Assembly: GCA_029891345.1 (NCBI GenBank)
Contig: CM056994.1
Location: 136,530,457 to 136,594,456, forward strand
Direction of reading: 5' to 3'
Source of the DNA: Dryococelus australis
Lineage: Eukaryota > Arthropoda > Insecta > Phasmatodea > Phasmatidae
Length of the DNA: 64,000 nucleotides
The stretch's first letter is position 1, and each line of letters begins with the position of its first letter. Under the pieces are notes generated by a model that was given only the letters and a program-made list of their open reading frames with translations, was not told where the DNA came from and did no database searches. The translations under genes and the position numbers were made by a program. Shown one piece after another: positions 1 to 12,122 of this stretch.

Positions 1-3000
1 GTGCACACATCAAACATAACGGTTTCGCTTGACGTGCGCTTGTACACCAGTTCAAATGAGTCTGGACAGTATCCCATTCCGCCACGTGCTGTGGAGCGAG
101 GGCTTCAAGGTCAAACATTGTGTTGATATGCAGCTGGCCTTCAGTCGCACTTCACAGGGGGAGGGGGATATTTACCATTTCTCGCGGGGCCTTGCTTCCT
201 GCTGAGAATATGTGTTCCAGCTGACCGAATAAGATGTGTGTTTTCTTAGTATATTGCTTGCCTTAAAAATGGAACAATTACCTTGAAAAGTTTCTTGAAA
301 ATTAGTTGTGCGCTGTTGACTTATGAAAGCCGAACAACATTCTTGAAAAGCTTTGCACAAATGGTGCAAAGCTTTTGAGACTTTTGAGAAGTCCATGAAA
401 AAATCCTAAAATATTTTAATTATTAAAAAAAAGTGCACAAAAGTTTTAAAAATTGATTTAATTCACCATTAAACTTTAAGTTCATTACTGTCCAAGGAAA
501 AACACTGAAAAAGTTTATTGTTTATTTTGAAAAAGTTTTAAAATTTTGTTACTGAAAAATGCTGCAAAACTTTCTGGAAAAGTTCCGGAAAAAATGAAAT
601 TAAATTTTGATTGCTTTTGGATCTTAAATTTCTGACTGGTATTGCTTCGAAATATGGCCTTCTTTTGCTCGTTGTATATACCTGTTACCAATTACTGCAC
701 ACGTTGATAAACGCAACTTGAATTTGTTTACAAAACACTATCACAATTACTTATGTAGATATGCTGTCCTGTTACCTTACTGCAGTGCAGTGTTGAGTAC
801 AGGAACACTTTTACATACAATTTACACTTGTAGTGTCGAGTGGATGTGTTTGACTTGCATCTGTTTTGGTTTACAGTTGTGTATTTTGCATTACATGTTG
901 TCACAACTCACCAATGCATGATACAAAAGTTAAAACATCTGATGATGTTGCAAGTAAATAACCCAGCTTAGTGGATTTTTTGACAGATGCAGGCTCTCAC
1001 TAGATGCCAGTTGATGTATTAAACAAATCTGACAAATTGATAAATGAATAATTGTACAAATAGTGTGACAAAAGAAAACATAAAAATCCTTGATATTATT
1101 GAAGTTGATTGTAGTGTTGACTGTACTGTGTTAATTGCATTGTTTGTTAGGTGTCTGAAGATCTCAGGTTACTCACCAATGACTGTAGCTGTCCATTGTG
1201 AAGTACTTTTGAAGCACTGTTACTTTTGTGGCAAAGCCTGTTGTCCACGTGTTGTGTTGAGCAGACTACCGATATGTTGTTGGTGCTCTCTTGCACTCTG
1301 ATGATCTACTGTTGTAAAACCACTTGATGTAGGAATGAACTTGCACTATGATGTTTGAGTAACCCTAGTTGGGCAAGCCACTTGATGTGCTGCACTTTCA
1401 GAGGTTCTGCGATGTGTTCGTGTCCTGCCTGGGAGCAGGTGGAGAACAGGAACTGGTGATGTGCCAGGCATCACATTCGGTAGATTGAATGATGTTGAAT
1501 GGGGTCGTACGGTTGATGGCCTATGGCGACTCTGGATATGCTGTCAATATGAAAGAGAGATAATTTAATTGTCAGTTAAATTATGTTGAATGTAAAATAT
1601 TTCCTTTGGGGCGAAGCTTTCAGGTCACTTCGCACACCTATATTATCACTGAAGTTACTTTGCTTGAGGGAGGCAGGCCACGTAAATGCAAAACATATAC
1701 TGAAAGACACTTCGAATTTGATGTTGCTATGATGGTGCTGGATCCTATGAACTCGGGAGAGTTAATATAATAAAACACATCTAATTATGGTATGACTGTT
1801 TTATTACCACAAAGGTACAATGAAATATTGCTGCACATGAAATAGTGTACCCTTAGTTAAGCGGACCTGACACGCTGGACCTGCCTGTGGTCACTTCTGT
1901 GGAAAGTAAGTTGTAGGCCTTAAGTAAGACTTACGTAGAATGCCTCCTGCAAATGAAATCCTGGTATGCTACTTCAGGATGCAGGGAGACCTCCCTCGGC
2001 TAAATAAAATTACTTATAAGTTCTAAATTTACGTTAACTATAGCGATGAAAGAAAATGCAGTCTAGATTGAATTCCCAAATGGGAGAAGGGGGGTGGTGG
2101 TCGTTTATGCTAAGCTTACCTTCTACCCTGCCTGTTGTCTGGAGTGCTGAATTCTGACTAACGATATGGTGTCGGCTTCACCGCACGTCCTGCAATAATT
2201 ACGATGATTAATGAAACTGATATTGTACATAATTATGATAATTAAACTAAAACCCATTGGTTACATAATCGTGAATGCCGTAGCTCATATATGGCTAAGA
2301 ATGTGATGTCACGAGTATGTCACCACACTTGAAGGGTGATATTAAATGAAATGATGCCTCAGGTGGCTGATTCTCGATAGATGATTACATGTTCACTGAT
2401 ATAATTAACATATTAAAATCAGTGTGTGTCGTTATGGTTACAATTACAGGAATGCTTATGAATGTGACGACATACAGATTCAGTTAAAAGTGGTGGAGCT
2501 ATGCTCTGTCTTCTATGGTGTTATCAACTCTCTATGCTGGAATGAGAGGTTTCCCTTGTTAATAATGGCGATATCACCAATAAAAATGCCTAAAAATTCT
2601 CCTATTAATTAATGCTGCTAGAAAGCGACTCGCCAATTTACATTTCCTGCTGGAATGTGATTCCCCTTCTAATGACACTACTTGGCGCCACATAGCACTC
2701 TGGATTCGGTAACGGGGCCCGTCGACATCATGTACATAGGAAAGCTGTGGGAATAAGCAGTACCAGTGTTATTTCCAATGTCTGTTGCGTCTAGTGGTCA
2801 TGACTTCACAGGACACACGCGTTTAGGCCACACATCCATATATCACGAGCATTACCTCTTGTGATGAATGTTAAATATTATGACCCGTGGCCACGAGTTA
2901 CAGGGCGGCAAGAAAAGTGTAAGCGACGTTCTTGTCGACATGCACTGATCGAGACTGCTACCTAATGTCGATCGGTCGAGTGTTGCTGTGTGGTTAATTC

Positions 3001-3150
3001 GTCTGCAATGGAACATACAGGCACAAGGGTGATGTGGACACCAGGAACACATCAAACTACAGTTTGGCGCAAGAATCAGTTATCATAGTTAATAGTTTTG
3101 TCACTATAAAGTTATGAAATTCTACCATTCTTTTTCGAAGACACTGTACA
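1..3150. other. AT-rich intergenic DNA, nothing recognised
   Basis: Only short open frames of 60-85 codons in AT-rich sequence are present, and none resembles a known family. The stretch 1380-1550 is slightly richer in GC and could be old repeat debris. The short minus frame at 2852-3055 is Cys/His-rich but shows no organised zinc-finger spacing. Confidence 0.5.
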
Positions 3151-3154
3151 TTAA

Positions 3155-3412
3155 GTTGCAAAAAAAAAAAAAACCAAACATTCACTAAATTGACAACATT
3201 ACCAAAACCAGCAACCAATATGACAGTGGGGAAGACTCTGAAGATCAGGGAAATTGTGGGGCAAAAAAAATATATATGTAAGATTTCATGCTAAAATTTT
3301 ACCCCTCAATTTCCCTCCAATTCATAGCCTTGCACACTATTGTATTTCAAAATTGTATTCATAAAATTTCCAGTTTAGGTTAAATCATTTCAATCTTTTT
3401 GCTATTAAACAT
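3155..3412. repeat. hairpin-forming dispersed repeat, copy 1
   Basis: About 250 bp recurs at 9645-9890. The core is an imperfect inverted repeat: an arm AGGGAAATTGTGGGG (about 3250-3264) and its complement in ACCCCTCAATTTCCCT (about 3300-3315), separated by an AT-rich loop. Both copies are followed by a shared stretch (TTCATAGCC, ACTATTGTAT, then TCAATCTTTTTGC). No terminal repeats or target duplications are evident, so it may be the core of a non-autonomous transposon or of a foldback element. Confidence 0.6.
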
Positions 3413-3419
3413 GTTTTCA

Positions 3420-4660
3420 TGATACATTACAATAACATTATAAATAACAGGAAAATATGTTAAATTGCAAAACACACACTCACAATTAATCTGTGCAAAT
3501 GGGGTACACGTAAAAATCATTTATGGGGAAACTCCAATCTTTGCTGATGGCCAGCCTACAATTTATTAAGGCCAGAAGGCACATGCACAAAAAGTAGATT
3601 GCAGATCTTGGGATGGCGCTACCTACAATAATGCATAGCACACTCACAGGAATTTAGCACATAATCAACGCACAGAAAGTTGATCAAATCCTATAATTCC
3701 TGTGCCTGTGCACCTTACTTTGCCAATCAGAATGTCGATACCACTGAGTTCATGTGACAATCGAAATGCCTGCAAAAGTAATGAATTTGATTAGTACTCA
3801 GAGAGTTTGACACTACATAAACATTGGTTCTTTTTTAAATTAAAAATGTTATTGTATGAGCAATATACGTCAAAATGAAAGGTATAACATGTTTTATATT
3901 TCTATAAATTTAGACACGAGCAGCAAAGTAAACAGTTGTCGACTGGGTTTTATTTTCATTCCACACATACACAGACACGAAACTTACCAAACATCATTTC
4001 TTTCATTTTCACTTCTGCTTTGGTAAAACATTCTTTGGTTCTGTGCGTGTTCTAGTTTGATTGTAGGCTTTCAGATTTGAGCTGTGTGTGTGTTCTGTGC
4101 TATCGCCGTGTAACTTGGTCGATCTTTGAACGAAAATTACTCTCTCCATCTTCTACTGGATGCAATAAACTGAACTGTATTCAAAGATAAAGAAACAATC
4201 TTCGTATTTCAAAGCAGAATAAAATTCAATTTGTTGTTTTAAATTGCCAGATATGAAATATAGTCATTTTTATGTACAAATTAAAAATATGAATTTAATA
4301 TTTAACCACCCCCCCCCCCCCTAAAAAAAAACCAAAATAACCAAAAACTTTTACCTCCTTCGTAGAATTGTCATCAGCAAGTTTGACAAAACAATTCCAT
4401 AATTGAAATTCTATATAAAAAAAGTAAGGCTTTTTATTTATATTCTCTGTATTTTTCAATTTTCGTTCCCAAAGTTTTAAACACTAAAATCAGTTATTTT
4501 TAATCTTTCTTCGACCTAGACAGTTATAAATTCAAACAACCAAAACCTCTTAATATGCACCATAAAAAGAGAGGGGGAAAAAATAAACGAAATCAAAAAG
4601 GAAACTAAATAAAACCTGCTCCTATTAGTCACTAATAATTTTTTAGTAACTTTTTATAGG
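3420..4660. other. AT-rich DNA without a recognised gene
   Basis: Short reading frames only. A C run lies at 4309-4321 followed by an A run. Nothing resembles a transposon or a coding exon. Confidence 0.5.
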
Positions 4661-4666
4661 CAGGGT

Positions 4667-4879
4667 TCAAATTTTATTTTGTAGAAAGCTTCGCGTCTCA
4701 TACACTACTGTTCTATGTCGGCCAGTTGTCGTGTAAGATACTTGATGTGCCTCTTGAAGGAAGTTTTCGGCGAGCGGATGCTTCAGCGAGTTGACGTGTC
4801 TGCCAATTGACGTGCCACTGTGAAAGCTGATACTTCGCTTAGTGCATTTTAGAACAATGGTACCTTGGCCATTACACAA
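4667..4879 (-). pseudogene. possible BED-type zinc-finger (hAT-like) relic
   Basis: A 70-codon minus-strand frame contains CTKRSISFHSGTSIGRHVNSLKH. The part from the serine block to R-H-x-N-S-L-K-H resembles the second half of BED-type fingers found at the N-terminus of hAT-like transposases, where a serine/glycine stretch is followed by a His pair. The second cysteine of the usual CxxC pair is not obvious and no transposase core follows, so this is at best a scrap. It could also be chance resemblance. Confidence 0.3.
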
Positions 4880-7800
4880 GAGGTTTCCACAGTGTTTTGG
4901 CTGGTTATAATTGGGAAATATTTTCTTTTAGCTTGGAACTGCAATGGCGTGCATGCACTATTATGCATTATTGAACTGTCACTGTTTTACACTGTTCCAC
5001 AGTTGTCACCAACACAGTTGTCAACAAAGCTGGTATTATGATGGATCTGGCAGATTTTATTGTCGACTTCAGGTTCTGCTTTGAAGCCCTGTACATGGAG
5101 CGTAAACATTCTGGAGGTCACAGCACCAGCACACTGTCAGCTCTCCATCCAGCCATGGTTTGTTTACCAACAAACACACATGCACGCAAGACTCGGAATT
5201 ACTGGGTCACAGAAGTGTGGCATGAGAGCGGCAGAGGGAGGAATGCTCTCTGCTCGTGCGGCTGTCCCCTCAGCATGCGGGCAGGGGGTATTGACTGGAA
5301 TGGTGATCACTTCTCAGCTGACACATGGTAGCAGGGAAGTACGCTAGCATGCTCCCTCTGCTGTGCAGCTGGACGAAATGACGTGGTGGCGTCACATGCC
5401 TCGACAATGGCGACACTGCTGACCCTTTGCTCCACTATTGTTGAACCATGTAATGTTTCGCAAAGTGTCCAGAGGCGCCACGACATTTACGTAGTCCTTA
5501 CTGACGTCGTCCCATCGTCCTCTCGTCATTGGCGGGACGAGAATAGATGAAAATAACTCAATGGCCAGGAAAAGATGCAAAAAAATATTAGGAAATTTTG
5601 CAAAAATTTTTGGCTGGAAAAATTTTGGCAGGAGATTTGGCCACACGAAAGGGTGGCACTTGATGCCATGTGGTTGGGTGAAAATGGGTTAAACAGTTTT
5701 TGGGGGTGGTGAAGGTGAGGTCTGGATTGAAGTTACCTGACTAGGTGCCAGGCATCAGGGTGATGGCGCCATGAAGATAAAGTTGTAGCACGATGAATTG
5801 TTTAATCCCTGAGTGGTGGCCATATATGCGGACAAAATCTGCTCGCCAATGAAGTTGTTGACCTCTGCCCCGGTAATGCTCGTCCCAATTAAGGTGTAAT
5901 GTTGTTGTTTGCTAAATGGTAGCTGGTGGGTCGGCTATGCACCATACTGATCGGACTTTTGACTGTAACTTTGCAAAAAGTCTTTAACACTTGCGTATGT
6001 GGATTGTTAGGGCCAACCTCATACCCATAAGAAACAGAATAACTGATTATGCATCTGACACTGGAAAAAAGACAGAAAAGAAATTAAGAACACTGATAGG
6101 ATGTTAGTGGGTATTATTATGGCCTTGTCCCCTTAAATAAACAATGGTGGTCAGAACGCACTGATCTGTTCTCTGTGGTATTTATTCTACTTGATTTTCC
6201 ATCCCTCCCAAGGGAACACTTGACACTGATAATGTGTGGCTACACCGGCCACTGCTGTTACACTGCACAAACACCCTAACACACAAAATGTATTTAAGGT
6301 GAACTTAAGATTCCCGGAGTGATGCTAACCCACTGAAAGAAGAGCAGTGTACCAGGCGGCTAATGAGAGGAAGAGGTTCCTGATATTAATAAGTCTTTTG
6401 AAGTTAAATTTCAATGCTGAAAACGATGAAGGCCGCCCAGCATGAAGGAGCTCGCGATGCACTCATCACCCTGTCTGATGCTACTGGCTTACTGTCTAGC
6501 CATCCTGACATGCACACAAGTGGGGGCTGACTTGACATTTCAAGATGATAAATACTTTTTGTGGCAAAAATACAACTCCTGATTAACATAATTCTGACTG
6601 TAAAAACATAAGTTATAAATTACTTACAGAACTCTGAAACACAAAATACTAATGGATGATGATGGGCATAACACTACCTGAGTGATGGAAAAAAAGTACA
6701 CATGACAAATAGACTAAACAATACATTGGGATTAAAAGGGTGAACACACAATACATTCTTTAATAACAAATAGCAAAATATAGAATGGATTGAGCCCTGG
6801 GCCTTAAGGTCCAGTCTTTTGTGAGGATCTACTTCCTTATCCCTCCACCTCGCAAAGTCTCTGCTGTAGTTGCTCTCAGCAACCATCGGCTGCGATGAAC
6901 CGGCATGCCCCCCCCCCCCACACGTTGCACTACACTGCATCAGTGACTAGGTGCACACACCACACGTCTGTAAGGCGCACATCACAGCTGTGATGGCATT
7001 GCGGGTTTCGGCCGGACAAACATTCATAGGGAATAATGGGAATGTGGCACACGTCTCTTCTTTATGCCTTCTCGCAAATATGCAGATGACCTTCTGGGAC
7101 ATTTTCGCATTTTCAGAAATGAGTGGTCAAAATATTGTTTTTTTATGTCACATCGCATCACAGTGTTTTCATTACAACCACATTTACACTGTCGTCACAT
7201 CTGTCACGTCGCATTTGTCACGTAGCGCCTGTCGCTCCAATGTAAGCCATGTTCTATTACTTGCACTGATGCGACCAGCTGCATTGCTGCCAGTTTGTGT
7301 TATGTTACTCTCTGTGTTTAATGCTGGGCTCGACAACGGAACAACTTCCATGCTCTATATTCGGCGCATAATTTGATAGTTTTGTTTACAATTTGCTAGA
7401 CATTTACATAAACGGCGATGGTAAACCCGTGATCCAGTCGTACGATTTGACAGGATAATGTGTTTAGAGTTGTCATATATGCAAACACCGCAAAATATAT
7501 TTAATCGAATAATAGATATTTAACAGCCACCATGAGTAGATATTAACCTCAAAGACATACATAAATCAGATTTACTTGCGAAATGTTGTTATTCCAACCT
7601 GTTTTATTTTCGCCTAGTTATGTTTGCTTGGGTTCTGTACATTTACTCAATGGAAAAAAGAAAACAGTGTTTGGACTGTGTTTGATTGGTTTGGCTTGGC
7701 CTGAAAAAAGCCGGATTTAGTTTAACATCGTGTGGTTGTGCTTGGTATGGTGGGTTTGTTGAAATTCTGTTTGGTTTGAAAGGGGGGGGGGGGGGATGGA

Positions 7801-8769
7801 GAAGAGGGTAAGGGCATTGTTTTGATGGAGTAGTGGAAAATTTTGCTCGTTTGAAAATAAGATTCAAATTATTGTACCTTCGAAAATTTTTACTTCAATA
7901 AAAAACAAAACGTGATTAATATATCGCTTTTCGTATTCGTACAGATGCAGCAACACACACACTTTGACCGAATTTAACGTTACACTTTTTGAATTCCCGA
8001 AAAAGGCAATGAAACAAATATTATTTACACACTACAAAACTGTTGATAGTGCAAATTTTTAAGTCCACGTGCATTTCAATAATTATTGTATCAATTTATA
8101 AATATATCTCTTATAAAACATGCCAACTTACCTACTGTTAATTAAATTCGCAAACTCTTAAAAACATGTTTTCCGATGGAAATCCTTACACGTTTACTTC
8201 ACCAAAATCATGTTTGTTCGTCGTTAGAATTATAAAATTTATTTGCATAATCATTCAGTAGAATCAACACTTAATACGTTTCCAAAAAAACATTAAACTT
8301 GTTCTTTGGTTTCCCCCGAAGCATCCTCGAAATTCGCATATTTCTGTCATTTTTCCGCCTTTGTCACATCAGACTGTGCGCTGAGATCGGAACTACTCTG
8401 CTGGGCATATTTCGCATTGTGAAGGTAACAGAATACGGCATCAGATGACCATGCCGGAACGAACAAAATAGCTTTTTTAGCTTACTCTACATTACAGCAC
8501 ATTTGATGGACATCTAGCGGGTAAGATGCGAAATATGCTGTTTTGGATTTTTTTTCCCGAGAAAAGTTCATCTTTCGAGGTGTTAATTGTGACTACGGTT
8601 ACAAGTCGAAAATGCCTTTTGCTTGTTGGTTTGGAAACTTTAAGGCTGTATTTTGTTCTGAAATTAGCCATCAGTACCGAGCAAAATAGATCATTAATTA
8701 ACGAAATGCATTACTTTAAGACGTAATGGGTACAATTAAGATGACGCTGAAAATTGTGGATATTAACTG
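4880..8769. other. upstream DNA, mixed composition, no gene recognised
   Basis: The 5040-5540 and 5700-6560 stretches are GC-richer than the surroundings and hold overlapping short frames, none of a known family; they may be degraded repeat sequence. Homopolymer C or G runs lie at 6908-6919 and 7782-7795. A 141-codon + strand frame at 6951-7376 has a hydrophobic, low-information translation with no match I recognise. The rest is AT-rich. Confidence 0.45.
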
Positions 8770-9013
8770 GCGTGTTGGCTACCCTGTGGGCGCAACCGCG
8801 GTTTACCAAATTTTTAGAATATTTTGAATTTTAAGTTTAACTGTTTCCCGCCTTAGTTACCTTGCGTTTGCTTTGTGGATTGTTTAGAACAATTTGCGAG
8901 CCAAGGTTTAACTTTTGGTGTATTAATGTTCAAGTTTGAATAAAAATTGCACATTTGTAGTAACAGTTCAATACAGTTAATTATACGCGAATTGAGTGAA
9001 TGATTTAAGCACT
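8770..9013 (+). promoter_or_regulatory. HORMAD1: probable 5' UTR and core promoter zone of the HORMAD gene
   Basis: This is the stretch before the exon 1 ATG. It includes a locally CpG-containing patch around 8775-8802 and a TTTCCCGCC motif at 8844-8852 that fits the E2F consensus. No clear TATA box or transcription start is visible. E2F sites are common at germline and cell-cycle genes, but one 9-base match can occur by chance. An upstream non-coding exon is possible. Confidence 0.3.
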
Positions 9014-9052
9014 ATGTCTACAATTTCAACGGAATCGTCACAAAGGAATAAG
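9014..9052 (+). CDS. HORMAD1: HORMAD1/HOP1-like gene, coding exon 1
   Basis: Thirteen codons (MSTISTESSQRNK) run from ATG 9014 to AAG 9052, followed by a good splice donor (AAG then GTGTGT). An in-frame TGA at 8993-8995 makes this ATG the first Met of the frame. The exon ends in phase 0, and exon 2 at 32189 starts in phase 0. Joined, they put 40 residues before the end of the conserved 'SISMS' block; human HORMAD1, as I remember it, has 39 to its 'AVSVS'. The exon is too short to identify on its own, so the call rests on the ATG, the donor, the phase and the length match. In HORMAD proteins this short N-terminal segment precedes the HORMA core. It is followed by a 23 kb intron full of transposon remains. 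Confidence 0.68.
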
Positions 9053-9409
9053 GTGTGTACTTATGTTAAAACAAGAAACAGAAATTGCTTCAAACTTTGA
9101 TTGTTGAAGGATGAAATTGTTATGTAGCTGCATTAAACTCTTTCACATTATTTGTCTCTGGTACATAACTTTGATTATACCGTTTTGTTTGAGGTTCACT
9201 TACTTGAAAATGTAGTATTTTGAGAATACGGCTTTATGCCCATAGTTATTTTAAAAACTTGCATTCTAATATTTTGTGATATTGTGCAAATGTTTGTGGT
9301 CTTACAATCATCTTATGACAGAATTCCGAGTACCAGATAAGGAATGAAAATTAGGTTAAAGTTCTATGACATTGGTTTAAAACTGATGCGGGCTAATGTG
9401 AAATGAGAC

Positions 9410-9441
9410 TTGGTAATTCTTAAGAACAAGGGCTTTTCGGA
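9410..9441 (+). repeat. left member of a ~32 bp inverted-repeat pair
   Basis: The sequence starting TTGGTAATTCTTAAG at 9410 is matched in reverse complement by 12091-12122 (AAGAATTACCAA at its outer end), with GGGCTTTTCG further in on both sides. About 27 of 32 positions agree by eye. The pair encloses 2.7 kb containing a pogo-like transposase fragment, so these may be the terminal repeats of a DNA transposon. No TA or longer target duplication is evident at the outer edges. Confidence 0.45.
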
Positions 9442-9559
9442 AAGAAAAAAAAATCTCTGAATGTGGTATAGTTACACACTACTGATTACACAGAACACGC
9501 ATTTACTAGGGGCATCAACTTTTGACCAATAGAAACACCCTAAAACGATAATGGGGGCG

Positions 9560-9890
9560 GTTATGAAGATCAGGGAAATTGTAGGGTTAAATGGGTGAAA
9601 AATTCGTATATAATGTAATATTTATTAATGAAAATACATTAAATTGCAAAAAACCTTAACAAAACATTAACTAAATAGTATCAATAGAAGCTATAAATAT
9701 GATTCTGGGGAGGTCTGTGGAAATCAGAGAAATTGTGGGTTAAAAAAAATACGAAATATGTATTTTGTCATAAACTTTTACCCCTCAATTTCCTCCAGTT
9801 CATAGCCCTCCCCACTATTGTATTAATAAATTGTATTGGTAACATTGTCAATTTAAGTAATGTTCAGTTCAATCTTTTTGCAATCAAGGT
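9560..9890. repeat. hairpin-forming dispersed repeat, copy 2
   Basis: 9645-9890 aligns along its length with 3155-3412. It carries the same inverted arms (GAAATTGTGGGTTAAAA at about 9729-9745 and TTTTACCCCTCAATTTCC at about 9777-9794). An extra partial copy of the left arm (GATCAGGGAAATTG) lies upstream at about 9571-9584, so the left part looks duplicated. It lies inside the 9410-12122 inverted-repeat pair. The copies are diverged, so both are old. Confidence 0.6.
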
Positions 9891-10339
9891 AACTGTACCA
9901 GTAGTTTCCACTTTAAGAAAAGTATTTCCAAATTTTCAATTAAAAAAGGTAAACTAATAGTGAATCAAACCTGTGATATGTTTTATTATTTGTTCAACCT
10001 TTATGTACAATCTACCATCTAGCAATCTGCTTTAGTTAAATAAATATCACAACAGTGATTTTTTTTAATGATGGGTATGCACGTGCACCAGGACTTGATA
10101 ATCACAATTTCTCTGTGTACCAGTGTTTGACATCTTACTGTACAAGTAGTCTCTTATAAAATGTTATTACTTGACTACTTTGGTGTGCAAATGAACCAAC
10201 TAAATTTAAAAGATGTACTGAATGGACACAAAACATTAAGTAATAATGGCTTTATAAAGATATTAAAAACAGATACCCAATCAGTAGTATACAACATGAA
10301 ATTATCTCATACATATTTCTCTAGCTATGTACATCTAAA

Positions 10340-11941
10340 GACGTCTTGAAATGATAACGCAAAAAATCTCCTGAACTAACCATAGTTGGCACTGGTAATT
10401 TATACAAGATTTGTGACCTGACACTACCCTAACATCAGATTAGACAACCCTGAATATTTGTTTTACATCAGTACATGATTTCAAAGCCATTACCTCTGCT
10501 TCAATGTCATTTAAATCTTGAATTATGCAGACATATTTATAACACTTTTTTCCCCCTGGAAAAGATACTATAACTTAGTCTCCCTTTTCAATATTTTGTA
10601 AGTCATTATCACACTCATTGTCAGAAGACCCAAGAAGTCTGACATCATCAAGACTAGCCCCTGACTCCACCCAATCTTCTTCCTCGTCTTCAGTTTCTGA
10701 AGAAACTTAATGCAATGCATTCTTTTTCTGTTGCTTTTTACTTTTCTCCGTTAACACTTAAAGTTTCTCTTTCGCTTCTTTCTTTCGTTTTCTTTCTTCT
10801 GCTCTTTCGTGTTTCCTTACTGCTTCTTGTTTCTTTAGGTTTTCTTTTTTCTCATGATATAAACCCCACTCCTTTGATGTCGTAACACTTGGTATCTTTT
10901 CCTTCTTCATCCTTTTCCTTTTCTGTACCTGTGGGCCAGGCCAAAAAGGGATCTTTTAAATGGGGAAGGAATTATTTTCCCATCAGGTGTTTGCTGCATT
11001 TTTTGTATCATGTCACTCCAAACATTTAGGTGATACTGTATATTCAGATAAATCTGGTGTATTTTCTATGCTCTTACGGCTGATCTCTTGTCCGTCCTAT
11101 GACCTCTTGTCCTTTATCTTCTTCTGGAGATAAATCTTCAATATTTTCAGTGTTCTTACATCTGAACTCTTGTTTGTTTACATCTTCAGGAGATAAATCT
11201 CCATTGTTTTATTTGCTCTCAGATGTGACCTCTTGTCTGTTAACTACTTCTGTAGGGCTACTTTAATTTGAGTTTTCATTTGATCTCTCATGACTGGTTT
11301 CTGGCATGTTGGTATTACTTTGATTTGAACCTGAAACTTGATCTTGCATTTTCTTCCGTAAATAAAACAATGAATAATCACGAATATCACCCTCCCAAAT
11401 TACATTTGATTCCTTGAAGGCCTCAAGTTTTTTTGTGCCAATCTCTTCTTCAAAAATGTTAAGTGCCATAAGTATTTCCTCTAAACAAGTACTATTTGTT
11501 TTAGGAAGTGTAATAAGTACCCTTGATGGAAGCTTTGAAAAGTCAACAGTATCTGGGGTGTAACAGTTTCTGCCAAAACTTCCTTTAGCAGTGGTGCAAA
11601 GTCGTGTTTTTGATTTATTGGAGAGTGTAAATGATGAAGACATCATCTGTGAACTTTGTCATGCCAAGCCTCTTTCACGCTGTGAAAAATTGCTACATCC
11701 ATTGGTTGAATGAGTTGGGTCACATTTGGGGAGAGAGCTATCAAAATAATACCAAATTCTTCGCAAAATTTGCTCGTATGGAGTGTTAAGTCAGAAGAAT
11801 GGCCACCAATGAAAAAAATCACTGGGCGAAGTATTTTCTCATTTTCAAGCCAGGGAAAGAAAACATTGGATAAGTATTTAAAGAATATCTCGCCTGTCAT
11901 CCATCCTTCAAAAGTGCCCATTTTACCATGAACAGCCTATA
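10340..11941 (-). pseudogene. pogo/Tigger-like (DDE_1, jerky-type) transposase, 3' two-thirds, inactive
   Basis: The minus-strand relic reads in order: GWMTGE then PVIFFIGGHSSDL and QLIQPMDVAIF (11921-11643), the last part of the DDE_1 catalytic core; TPDTVDFSKL and a leucine-rich segment (11646-11263); a Lys/Glu-rich linker then an acidic patch EDEEEDW (about 10930-10620); and an SH3-like C-terminal module with IVSFPGGKKCYKYV (about 10590-10540). This order is typical of arthropod pogo/Tigger relatives with a C-terminal SH3-like tail. The second catalytic Asp, normally in D-G-H, is Gly (IGGH); the third acidic residue in QPMDV is kept. The N-terminal DNA-binding domains and the first Asp are missing. 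There is a frame change between the two large frames, plus stops in the tail. The 5' edge is a terminal repeat at 11909-11941. Confidence 0.8.
11909..11941 (-). repeat. terminal inverted repeat fused to pogo-like transposase codons
   Basis: Read on the minus strand this begins TATAGGCTGTTCATGG and ends GCACTTTTG. It matches, with only a few differences over 33 bases, the ends of the short elements at 12677, 16623 and 51964. The transposase frame (MGTFEGWMTGE) is read straight out of the TIR, as expected after an internal deletion joined the 5' terminal repeat to the middle of the gene. A TA step sits at the edge, as in the Tc1/mariner/pogo superfamily. Confidence 0.65.
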
Positions 11942-12090
11942 GCATAACACAGCAATCTTGATAATCCTCACTATCACATTTAATTTTTTTTTACAGAAAA
12001 CTACTTGAAGTCCCTCCAAAATTCCTAGTAATTATGATTACTAATAATTATATTGAACATATCCAGGTAGGCCCATAATTTTTCCGACTG

Positions 12091-12122
12091 TCGAAAAAGC
12101 CCCTATTATTAAGAATTACCAA
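12091..12122 (-). repeat. right member of the ~32 bp inverted-repeat pair
   Basis: This is the reverse-complement partner of 9410-9441. It lies about 150 bp beyond the TIR end of the pogo-like transposase fragment at 11941. The relation between the two inverted-repeat systems is unclear: either one element inserted into another, or this pair is the older and longer element. Confidence 0.45.

Noticed and set aside
5038-5347. Two overlapping + frames of about 96 codons
   Set aside because: Two frames open over the same GC-rich patch suggest composition rather than coding.
6951-7376. 141-codon + strand frame
   Set aside because: No family, no splice or promoter context, and a chance-like translation; kept only as part of an unidentified stretch.
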